Shown here in pieces: positions 6,815 through 12,645 of a DNA stretch of 12,645 nucleotides. Below the pieces are notes generated by a model. The model worked only from the letters and a program-made list of their open reading frames with translations, was not told the DNA's origin and searched no databases. Numbering within the stretch: the first letter of the stretch is position 1; every line of letters starts with the position of its first letter. This DNA is from a bacterium (GTDB lineage Bacteria; Bdellovibrionota; FAC87; UBA2466): assembly GCA_019750655.1 (NCBI GenBank), contig JAIEOG010000135.1:1-12645 (forward strand). The letters are read 5' to 3'. Position numbers and translations under genes: made by a program.

Positions 6815-7300
6815 ATGCGTAGCGAGACAGACGACCAGGATAGCCTCGACAAGCAAATCATTGATGGGGTGACGGAAGCGGTTAACACCGGGAAGCGGGG
6901 TGTTGCCGCCCAGGTAATCTTCGAAATCGCCAGAACAGCATTCCTTCGTATGCACAGAGGCACCGCGCACAGTGACGGCCATTACCCTATTGGCTTTAGA
7001 TTTCGGATCACAATCGAGCCGCTAATCAAGGCGGATGAAGCGGCGGCACGCGATATCTCCAAGATTTTTTCGCGCAAAAATGCCCCGCCCTTTTGGTTGA
7101 CCATCAGCTACCGACAAAAACAGGTCTTTAAAACTCTAGTTTATGTCACCCAAAAACGTGCGGAGTTCAGCGGGACGTCTTTAGGAACCGTGGATTGGCT
7201 GAAGGAGCTAATCCAATGCGCTTGGCCCAAGACCACCCCAAAGAAAACTAAGTGGGCTGGAATAACAAGCACCTGTGCAAAAGGAGGCACCGATGAATAG
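6815..7300 (+). CDS. Unrecognised 161-residue protein, coupled to the Rep-like gene
   Basis: I do not recognise a family. The protein is soluble. It has an acidic N-terminal helix, a segment HYPIGFRFRITIEPL at about residues 56-70 that reads as a beta strand, then FWLTISYRQKQVFKTLVYVTQ (two further strands) and a lysine-rich C terminus. ATG 6815 is preferred over an in-frame ATG at 6785 because AGGAG (6804-6808) sits 6 bases before it. The gene overlaps the next one by 8 bases, with the next ribosome site lying inside its own coding sequence, so the two are translationally coupled. It probably helps the Rep-like protein, but its function is unknown. Confidence 0.65.
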   Translation: MRSETDDQDSLDKQIIDGVTEAVNTGKRGVAAQVIFEIARTAFLRMHRGTAHSDGHYPIGFRFRITIEPLIKADEAAARDISKIFSRKNAPPFWLTISYRQKQVFKTLVYVTQKRAEFSGTSLGTVDWLKELIQCAWPKTTPKKTKWAGITSTCAKGGTDE

Positions 7301-8273
7301 GTTGCCCTCAATCCTTTACGGTACACCCACGTCCCTCACGCGGAAGCCGAACCGCCGTAAGCGTTGGCTCAAATACAAAAACGAACACCGCCTCCAGTGT
7401 AAGCGTTTGGGTAAAGCCACTACTTCTTGGCAACAGGAGATGGCCGAGCGCGCCAAAGACTGTACCCGTCGTAGTCCGTGCGGAGAGGGCTGGTGCCCAC
7501 AATGTATGGTTCGTGCACAAGAGAAAGTCTTCGACCACTGCGGCCCTGCCCTGCAGGAGTTCCTTACAGAAGTTCAGGCCGAGGCGAAGAAGAACGGAGA
7601 CCCAATTCCTCAGGCATGGGTGGTTTCGGCTGCTTCAGCTCGCATGGCAGTTAATCGCGGGCAGTTGAACGCCAACATCCCTCGCGCCGTCAACTCCACG
7701 CTACGGAAGCGGTTGGACGGTTCGAGCCTTTCCGATGCGATCTGCTTTCTCGGTTGGGACGTCAGTTTAAACTTCAATAAAGTAAAGCTGAAGTCACAGA
7801 CTAGAACACGCAAGTGGAAGAGGAAAAACGAACACTGGCAGGTTCACATTTATGGGATCGTTTTTGCTGCGAGCAAGGCAGCAATTCACACAGTTTTCGA
7901 TCCTATCTTTTGGCATCAAATGGAAGAGGGCGATAAACCAGTAAAGGTCTATCCGCGAGCGTTTAAAGATATCCCGCTAACTAGCAAATACGTGCTTAAG
8001 CCTAATTTTATTCAGCGTGAAAACAATCGTCACCTCTCCCTTCGTCCAAATAAGTGGAATCTGAAAGCCGGGGAAAAAGACGAGCTGGCAATGTTCCTTG
8101 GTGATCTCGGCTTCAAGGACCGATTGCTTCTCAAGGGCGTGAAACTCGTTCGAGGAACCTTGATTAGAACCAAGGGTCTTCCACACCAAAGTAAGTCCAA
8201 AACCCAAGAAGAGCTCTCAAAACGGCTTCTTGGTGCCTCTACAGGGCTGTTTGGACCACCTCGTAAAAAATAG
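7293..8273 (+). CDS. Rep-like protein with Cys cluster and degenerate HUH motif
   Basis: This 326-residue basic protein resembles rolling-circle replication initiators in layout. A cysteine cluster (C57, C63, C68, C71; SPCGEGWCPQC) matches the zinc-finger-like CxxxCPxC start of such proteins. A strand region GWDVSLN (154-160) follows, then WQVHIYGIVF (182-191) where the family usually shows H-hydrophobic-H, and SKYVLKP (231-237) where a catalytic Y-x-x-K is expected. Here the second histidine of the HUH pair is replaced by tyrosine (H185-I-Y187). ATG 7293 is chosen because AAGGAGG (7281-7287) lies at ideal spacing; an upstream GTG at 7275 is in frame but unsupported. It may initiate replication of the excised circle or may be a non-catalytic relative. 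The family call rests on motif reading only. Confidence 0.55.
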   Translation: MNRLPSILYGTPTSLTRKPNRRKRWLKYKNEHRLQCKRLGKATTSWQQEMAERAKDCTRRSPCGEGWCPQCMVRAQEKVFDHCGPALQEFLTEVQAEAKKNGDPIPQAWVVSAASARMAVNRGQLNANIPRAVNSTLRKRLDGSSLSDAICFLGWDVSLNFNKVKLKSQTRTRKWKRKNEHWQVHIYGIVFAASKAAIHTVFDPIFWHQMEEGDKPVKVYPRAFKDIPLTSKYVLKPNFIQRENNRHLSLRPNKWNLKAGEKDELAMFLGDLGFKDRLLLKGVKLVRGTLIRTKGLPHQSKSKTQEELSKRLLGASTGLFGPPRKK

Positions 8274-8346
8274 AGCCGACTAACTGCAAAAACTGCCCTG
8301 AGACCGACCGCATTCACACGGTCAGTCAACGCGGCTGCCTGCCCGG

Positions 8347-8368
8347 TGTTCACGTGAACACGTGATCA
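8347..8368. promoter_or_regulatory. Near-copy of the CACGTG double palindrome (copy 2)
   Basis: This 22-base stretch matches the site at 5672-5693 at 20 of 22 positions, and its right half plus the following C is identical. The left part forms its own 14-bp perfect palindrome, TGTTCACGTGAACA (8347-8360). It sits 46 bases before the GTG start of the DUF927 gene, nearly the same distance as copy 1 from its gene. A shared regulator or initiator binding both sites is the likely reading. Confidence 0.7.
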
Positions 8369-8414
8369 CCAAACGCGCCTGCTGAACATCAACTTTATCG
8401 AAAAGGACGGCAAA

Positions 8415-10139
8415 GTGACAAAACCCGGAAAATTTAAACTGCGTGACGACGGTGTATGGCACCACGTCACCGGAGAAGAACCTACGTTCATCGCACCCTA
8501 TATCCGCAAGAAGGCGAGCCTGATTTCCCGACGCAATTGGCAGACGCTTTTTGAGTTCCGCGATGAAGAGGGAAAGGTGCAGTTCGTTACGCCACTTCGG
8601 AGCGAGGCGAGGAGCGTGAAGACTATCCGCGAGCTACTGATCAACCGAGGCTACAAGTGGCCAACGATCAAATCCCCTCAGGAAGGCTATTTGGTTGAAT
8701 ACCTCCGCCCCGAACCGAAGCACCGCATATCGCTTGTCGAGAAAACAGGGTGGGATCAAGGAGACACATTTGTATTTCCGGACGCAGCCATTGGCCCACG
8801 GGCTGCGAACGTAAAGTACCGTAGCCTCAGCACTGCCTCTCATAGTTCTGAAGTAAAAGGTGACCATGCAAAATGGCGGTCCGCGATAAACAAAATTGTG
8901 CCTTACAGCAGTTCAGCCATGCTTGCTCTTGGAACAGCTTTTGGTGCGCCATTCCACCAACTACTCCGCATCGAAAGCGGCGGGTTTAATCTGTTTGGCA
9001 GTGCTGGCAAAGGCAAGACGAGTGAATGCGTTGCCGCGCAGTCCGTTTTCTCGAAATCAGGTCGTGAGCACGTTCTAACGTGGGATATCACCGAAACGGG
9101 TCTGGATGAACTACGATGTGAACGCTCAGACATGCTCGTGTATCTCGATGATATGGGGCGCGCCGGAAACTCGGATGCTCGCAAGATCGAAAAAATAACT
9201 GATGCGGCATTCCGACTGACGACGGGCTCTGCGCGTAGGCGCTCGCAAGCATTCAGCGTCGATCCAGAGGCTCCCTCTGCGTGGGTTGCTCTTTTGAGCA
9301 CGAGTGTTCGCAGCATGATCGAAATCTCACTCGCTGCGGGTTCGCACGTGTTTGGCGGAGAAGAGGTGCGCTTAATTGATGTGCCTGCCCTCGCCTCGCA
9401 AAAGCTTGGAATTTTCGAATCCTGTCCTCCAAGTTTCGCAAATACGCGCGCCGCCATATATCAGCTTGAGAGCGTATGCGCGGAGAATTATGGCGTTGCC
9501 GGCCGCGCATACATATCAAAGATCGTTGAGGACAAAGAACGAGCAGCCAAATATGTCCGGAAAATGGTTGATCACTTCGTTGAAGCGTCGGGTGCCTCGG
9601 GATCGAGCGAAACGCGTTACGTCCAAAGATTTGGTCTGGCCTATGCTGGCCTCAAACTTGCGTCTCGATACAACGTCATTCGCCTACCGGAGAAAGCGGC
9701 ATGGAAGGCAATCCGACTTTGCTATCGGAATGCGCGCGCGTCCGCACCGACATATCCCGAAACTTTGGATAAAGCGTTCGGGCGGTTGCGCGCTTCACTT
9801 CTGCGCCTAGATGGCCTTCTTGATCTCAGAAAGCCAGGACAAAAGACGACAAACTGTCAGTTTAAGAACTCTAAAGGTGTAGCTCTCATCCACGAAACTC
9901 ACGGCGAATATTTTGCCGTCAAGTTGGACGCGTTGACAACGCTGTCGGATTCCGCGTTGAGCGCGCGCCAGATTGTCGACTGCCTTAAGGACAAAGGCCT
10001 TCTGATTTCGGTAAAGGGCGGCAAGTCGACAATCCCAGTCACGATCCCCGGCATCGGAAAAAGCGATAGGCAGCGGCTCGTTTGCATCAAGCATTTAGCG
10101 CTAAAGCGCGAGCCGGCGGCAAATAAGTACGCCGACTAA
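8415..10139 (+). CDS. DUF927 family ATPase, helicase-like
   Basis: This 574-residue protein carries the DUF927 core. A Walker A motif GSAGKGKTS is at 195-203 (within the family-typical GFNLFGSAGKGKTS), and a Walker B strand DMLVYLDDM at 239-247. A segment GSARRR is at 271-276, and the signature GGEEVRLIDVPA (314-325) contributes a likely arginine finger. Family members are superfamily-III-like ATPases thought to act as helicases in replication of mobile elements. The N-terminal ~160 residues may be a DNA-binding or accessory region. The start is GTG 8415, with AAAGGACGG just upstream. It follows its own copy of the palindromic site and precedes the excisionase and integrase genes, consistent with replication of the excised element. 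Confidence 0.88.
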   Translation: MTKPGKFKLRDDGVWHHVTGEEPTFIAPYIRKKASLISRRNWQTLFEFRDEEGKVQFVTPLRSEARSVKTIRELLINRGYKWPTIKSPQEGYLVEYLRPEPKHRISLVEKTGWDQGDTFVFPDAAIGPRAANVKYRSLSTASHSSEVKGDHAKWRSAINKIVPYSSSAMLALGTAFGAPFHQLLRIESGGFNLFGSAGKGKTSECVAAQSVFSKSGREHVLTWDITETGLDELRCERSDMLVYLDDMGRAGNSDARKIEKITDAAFRLTTGSARRRSQAFSVDPEAPSAWVALLSTSVRSMIEISLAAGSHVFGGEEVRLIDVPALASQKLGIFESCPPSFANTRAAIYQLESVCAENYGVAGRAYISKIVEDKERAAKYVRKMVDHFVEASGASGSSETRYVQRFGLAYAGLKLASRYNVIRLPEKAAWKAIRLCYRNARASAPTYPETLDKAFGRLRASLLRLDGLLDLRKPGQKTTNCQFKNSKGVALIHETHGEYFAVKLDALTTLSDSALSARQIVDCLKDKGLLISVKGGKSTIPVTIPGIGKSDRQRLVCIKHLALKREPAANKYAD

Positions 10140-10184
10140 ATCAACGCTAAAGCCCTCTCACACCATTTCCATTGAGCAACCTAC

Positions 10185-10442
10185 GTGGACCAGCCCAAAC
10201 ATATTGGGAAAATCCCTCCGCTGTCGCTGACACCGCGCGGCCTTTGCCGGGTGCAAGCGGCCAGCTACGTCGGAGTATCCCCGAGTTTGTTCGATGAAAT
10301 GGTGCGTGACGGGCGCATGCCGCAACCTAAACGTATCAATGCACGCAAGGTGTTCGACATCAGGAAATTGGACCTGGCTTTCGATGCTTTGCCCGGCGAC
10401 GAAAGCGACCTCAAAACATGGGACGTCGACCTAAAGGTTTAA
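10185..10442 (+). CDS. AlpA-like helix-turn-helix protein, probable excisionase
   Basis: This is an 85-residue protein with a MerR/AlpA-type winged helix-turn-helix. The pattern is SLTPRGLCRVQAASYVGVSP, SLFDEMVRDGRMPQPKRI, then VFDIRKLDLAFDALP. Small proteins of this kind next to an integrase act as excisionases (recombination directionality factors) or activate integrase expression. It starts at GTG 10185 with only a weak ribosome site (GAG). Its last 25 bases overlap the integrase gene in another frame, so the two are translated together. This pairing is common in alphaproteobacterial islands. Confidence 0.85.
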   Translation: MDQPKHIGKIPPLSLTPRGLCRVQAASYVGVSPSLFDEMVRDGRMPQPKRINARKVFDIRKLDLAFDALPGDESDLKTWDVDLKV

Positions 10443-11560
10443 ATATCAAGCTACGGGATGGCAGTGGAAGCATTACGCTCAACTGGCTTTCTCAAGAATG
10501 GAACCGTCACGGCAATCCTCGGATCTACTTCCGCAGAGCCGGCAAACGTATCCAGATTAAATCCGCTATCGGAACACAAGAATTTCTTGAGGAATATTAT
10601 GCGGCTCGTGACGGGCTTGCCCAACCTAAAGGCAACAAAAAAACAATTCCGAACTCGTTACGCTGGCTGGTTGAGCGGTATTTCCAATCGCCCGACTACC
10701 ACAGGCAAACCGTGCGCACACAGTACGTCAAGCGCCTCGCACTTCATGCTGTGTGTGCTATTAAGACTACAGACGGTATGGATCTGGGCGATAAGCTTTA
10801 CGCATCTCTGGAACCTCGCCATATCCGCGCGACCCGCGATGCTGCGGCAAGAAAAATAGACAAAGATGGAAAAGAGATAGCTACCCCAGCCGCAGCCAAC
10901 ACGAGGCTAAAGGTATTGCGGCAGCTCTTTAAGTGGTCGATCGATGCACTGGACGCTCGAAGCAACCCAGCCCGCGACGTCGCTTATCTTTCTTCTGCGT
11001 CGGAAGGTTTCCATACTTGGACGGTTGAAGAAGTCCAAACGTATCGGGACAAGCATCCACTTGGAACAAAAGCGAGGCTCGCGCTCGACCTCTTACTGTT
11101 CACAGGTGTGCGTCGATCCGATGTAGTCACGCTGGGCCCTCCCATGGAACGTGACGAAGGAGCGACCATCGCGTGGACAGAAGCCAAGGGTAGAAGTCGA
11201 AAGATAAAAGCTCGTGAGCTGCCGATACTTCCAGAACTTCGCAAGTCGATTGACGCGATGGGGTCGACGCACTCGACTTATTTAGTGACCGAATATGGGA
11301 AGCCTATTACGGCCAACGGTTTTGGGGCGTGGTTTAGAAAGAAGTGTGATGACGCTGGGCTCACACATTGCTCTGCGCACGGACTTCGGAAAGCTGGCGC
11401 AACGATGGTTGCCGAAAACGGAGCAACCGAGCACGAGCTCATGGCACTGTTTGGCTGGGAAACGCCACGCGAGGCAGCACGCTACACAAAAAAGGCCAAC
11501 CGCAAACACATGGCCGCCAAGGCCATTAAGCTGCTTTCGTCAAACAAAACCGGAACCTAA
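10418..11560 (+). CDS. Tyrosine-type integrase
   Basis: The 380-residue protein has all catalytic landmarks of a phage-type integrase: R232 in TGVRRSDVVTL, K257 in TEAKGRSRK, H321-G-L-R324, W347 in ALFGWETP and the nucleophile Y356 in AARYTKK. The N-terminal region (about 80-185) is the core-binding SAM-like domain, and the first ~60 residues may bind arm sites. It inserts and excises the element by strand exchange between attP and attB. It ends 97 bases before the 3' end of the tRNA-Leu gene, which strongly suggests the tRNA as its target. Repeats in the gap between them are good candidates for its binding sites. ATG 10418 lies inside the excisionase gene. Confidence 0.96.
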   Translation: MGRRPKGLNIKLRDGSGSITLNWLSQEWNRHGNPRIYFRRAGKRIQIKSAIGTQEFLEEYYAARDGLAQPKGNKKTIPNSLRWLVERYFQSPDYHRQTVRTQYVKRLALHAVCAIKTTDGMDLGDKLYASLEPRHIRATRDAAARKIDKDGKEIATPAAANTRLKVLRQLFKWSIDALDARSNPARDVAYLSSASEGFHTWTVEEVQTYRDKHPLGTKARLALDLLLFTGVRRSDVVTLGPPMERDEGATIAWTEAKGRSRKIKARELPILPELRKSIDAMGSTHSTYLVTEYGKPITANGFGAWFRKKCDDAGLTHCSAHGLRKAGATMVAENGATEHELMALFGWETPREAARYTKKANRKHMAAKAIKLLSSNKTGT

Positions 11561-11563
11561 AAC

Positions 11564-11588
11564 CGACAAAATTCGAACGATTTTGTCG
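11564..11588. repeat. Perfect 9-bp inverted repeat with 7-base spacer
   Basis: CGACAAAAT (11564-11572) and ATTTTGTCG (11580-11588) are perfect inverted copies around the 7-base spacer TCGAACG. The arm-and-spacer geometry fits a tyrosine recombinase core or arm site, or a terminator-like hairpin for the integrase transcript, although no T-run follows it. It lies 70 bases from the tRNA 3' end. Confidence 0.6.
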
Positions 11589-11616
11589 CACCTTAGCTCG
11601 GGCATTTTGTCGCACC
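11580..11616. repeat. Direct repeat beside the integrase, candidate arm-type sites
   Basis: The 13-mer ATTTTGTCGCACC occurs at 11580-11592 and again at 11604-11616, a 24-base period. Together with the inverted half-copy at 11564-11572 this gives three related units between the integrase stop and the tRNA. Placement and spacing suit integrase or excisionase binding sites in the attachment region. This role is inferred. Confidence 0.6.
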
Positions 11617-11657
11617 CAGCGCTAACTCACTGTAAAAATTAGTATGTGAGAGAAGAG

Positions 11658-11744
<87 letters not shown>

Positions 11745-11785
11745 GCCCAGGGCCGACCCCGAGGGGTCCGCCTGAACAGGGCGTG

Positions 11786-11814
11786 GGGATACAGCGCCCG
11801 TCCGGGGTTGTCAA
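11786..11814 (-). promoter_or_regulatory. Promoter of the tRNA-Leu gene
   Basis: On the minus strand TTGACA (11814-11809) and TATCCC (11791-11786) are separated by exactly 17 bases, and the -10 ends about 41 bases before the tRNA 5' end. This is a good sigma-70-type promoter in the style of alphaproteobacteria. A GACCCC/GGGGTC hairpin (11755-11768) lies in the leader. Confidence 0.7.
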
Positions 11815-11951
11815 TGCAAGGTCTGACAAGGCCTTGGCCGATTTTTGGGCCCCGCCGATTCGCGGGCCGCACCCCCAAGCTGTTGCCAGTCCAGGCATTT
11901 CTATGCGACTGAAGAAGGCAGAAACCGGTACGCGAAACGGGCGGGGAAACC

Positions 11952-12645
11952 ATGGCTGACAAACTGGTGACGATCTTTGGCGGTTCGGGCTTTATCGGCC
12001 GCTATCTGGTGCGCCATCTGGCCACCCAGGGCTGGCGCGTGCGCCTCGCGGTGCGCGATGTCGAAATGGCCAAGGGCCTGAAGACGGCCGGCAACGTCGG
12101 CCAGATTTCCATGTTCCCCGCCTCCGTCACCGATCCGGCCAGCGTCGCCGCCGCCGTCCATGGCGCGGACGTCGTCGTCAATCTGGTGGGCGTGTTGTAT
12201 GCGCGCGGCAAGCGCAGCTTCCAGGCGATTCACGTCGACGGCGCGGCCAATGTCGCCAAAGCCGCCACGGCGGCGGGCGCCAAACGCCTCGTCCACGTTT
12301 CGGCCCTCGGCGCCGATGAAAATTCGCCGTCGCTGTACGCCCGCAGCAAAGCCGCGGGCGAACTGGCCGTGCGCGCCGCTTTCCCCGCCGCGACGATTTT
12401 GCGCCCCAGCGTCGTCTTCGGCACCGAGGACGGCTTCTTCAATCTGTTCGGCTGGATCGCGCAGGTGTTTCCAGTGCTGCCCTTCTTCACCAACGCCAAC
12501 CCGCTGACGCCCGCGGGCGGCGGCCCGAAGTTCCAGCCGGTCTATGTCGGCGACGTGGTGGAAGCCGCGGCGCAAGCGCTCACCGGCGAAGGCCATGCGG
12601 GCAAGACCTATGAACTGGTGGGCCCGCGCATTTATGATATGCGCG
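11952..12645 (+). CDS. NDUFA9-like complex I-associated NAD(P)-binding protein, partial
   Basis: The frame runs off the right edge, so only the first 231 residues are visible. It opens with a Rossmann dinucleotide-binding motif (VTIFGGSGFIGRYLVRHLA), then the strand DVVVNLVGV, LVHVSALGA, the YARSK motif of extended short-chain dehydrogenases and a VFGTEDGFFN segment. It is the atypical SDR/epimerase family that includes the mitochondrial complex I subunit NDUFA9 and alphaproteobacterial homologues. Its usual role is structural or assembly-related in respiratory complex I rather than sugar epimerization. ATG 11952 is preceded by a G-rich stretch (GGCGGGGAAACC). High-GC codon use marks it as host DNA, unlike the element genes to its left. 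Confidence 0.9.
   Translation, partial: MADKLVTIFGGSGFIGRYLVRHLATQGWRVRLAVRDVEMAKGLKTAGNVGQISMFPASVTDPASVAAAVHGADVVVNLVGVLYARGKRSFQAIHVDGAANVAKAATAAGAKRLVHVSALGADENSPSLYARSKAAGELAVRAAFPAATILRPSVVFGTEDGFFNLFGWIAQVFPVLPFFTNANPLTPAGGGPKFQPVYVGDVVEAAAQALTGEGHAGKTYELVGPRIYDMR

Larger units (their letters stand above)
112..11657. mobile_element. Integrative element at tRNA-Leu (left end approximate)
   Basis: The interval carries a tyrosine integrase as its last gene, directly beside the 3' end of a tRNA-Leu gene, with an overlapping AlpA-like excisionase, a DUF927 ATPase, a Rep-like protein, a serine recombinase, ArdC-like antirestriction and DUF3768. These families are typical of mobile islands and plasmids in alphaproteobacteria. 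Its G+C content is clearly lower than the flanking host sequence at the right. The right limit is set by the tRNA 3' end. The left limit is placed only at the composition break near base 110 and could lie outside the window, because no duplicated attachment core was found. No relaxase, type IV secretion, capsid or terminase gene is visible. Confidence 0.75.

Noticed and set aside
11901..12596. 231-residue open frame on the minus strand
   Set aside because: It is antisense to the NDUFA9-like gene, with the Arg/Gly/His-rich composition typical of a shadow frame in high-GC coding DNA.

Overview
The window looks like an integrative mobile element in the chromosome of a high-GC bacterium, probably an alphaproteobacterium. 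Host sequence is clear only at the right end. There, a tRNA-Leu(CAG) gene on the minus strand has its own TTGAC-type promoter, and next to it is the start of an NDUFA9-like (complex I-associated) NAD(P)-binding sugar-epimerase-family protein with high-GC codon use. The element lies to the left of the tRNA 3' end. Its integrase is the last gene before the tRNA, which is the usual layout for tRNA-targeting tyrosine integrases. A very GC-rich stretch of about 110 bases at the left edge may be host sequence, but I found no copy of the tRNA 3' end there, so the left boundary is unproven.

Layout from left to right. (1) Positions 1-411: no convincing gene; a GC-rich block and then AT-richer leader DNA. 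(2) A DUF3768 gene and a convergent XRE-type repressor that overlap by four bases. (3) An envelope cassette (1383-3997): a large membrane protein with a C-terminal LprI/DUF1311 lysozyme-inhibitor-like domain, a 65-residue one-helix membrane protein, and a superinfection-immunity-like protein with a SHOCT tail. It ends at a strong intrinsic terminator. (4) An ArdC-like antirestriction metalloprotease and a serine resolvase/invertase. (5) Three genes (5737-8273): two I do not recognise, and one with a zinc-finger-like Cys cluster and a degenerate rolling-circle (HUH) Rep-like signature. (6) A DUF927 ATPase/helicase-like gene, an AlpA-like excisionase and the tyrosine integrase.

Two near-identical 22-bp palindromes, each with two CACGTG cores, sit 43 and 46 bases upstream of the first gene of block 5 and of the DUF927 gene. 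They probably coordinate the two replication-like units. No conjugation, capsid or packaging genes are visible, so this is more likely a mobilizable element, a satellite or a plasmid-like island than a self-sufficient phage or ICE.

The most interesting possibility is the envelope cassette. A lysozyme-inhibitor-like domain paired with an Imm-like protein recalls the T4 Sp + Imm superinfection-exclusion pair and could be an undescribed phage-exclusion module. The second is the 5737-8273 gene set with its shared palindromic operator, which may be an unusual replication or mobilization module.
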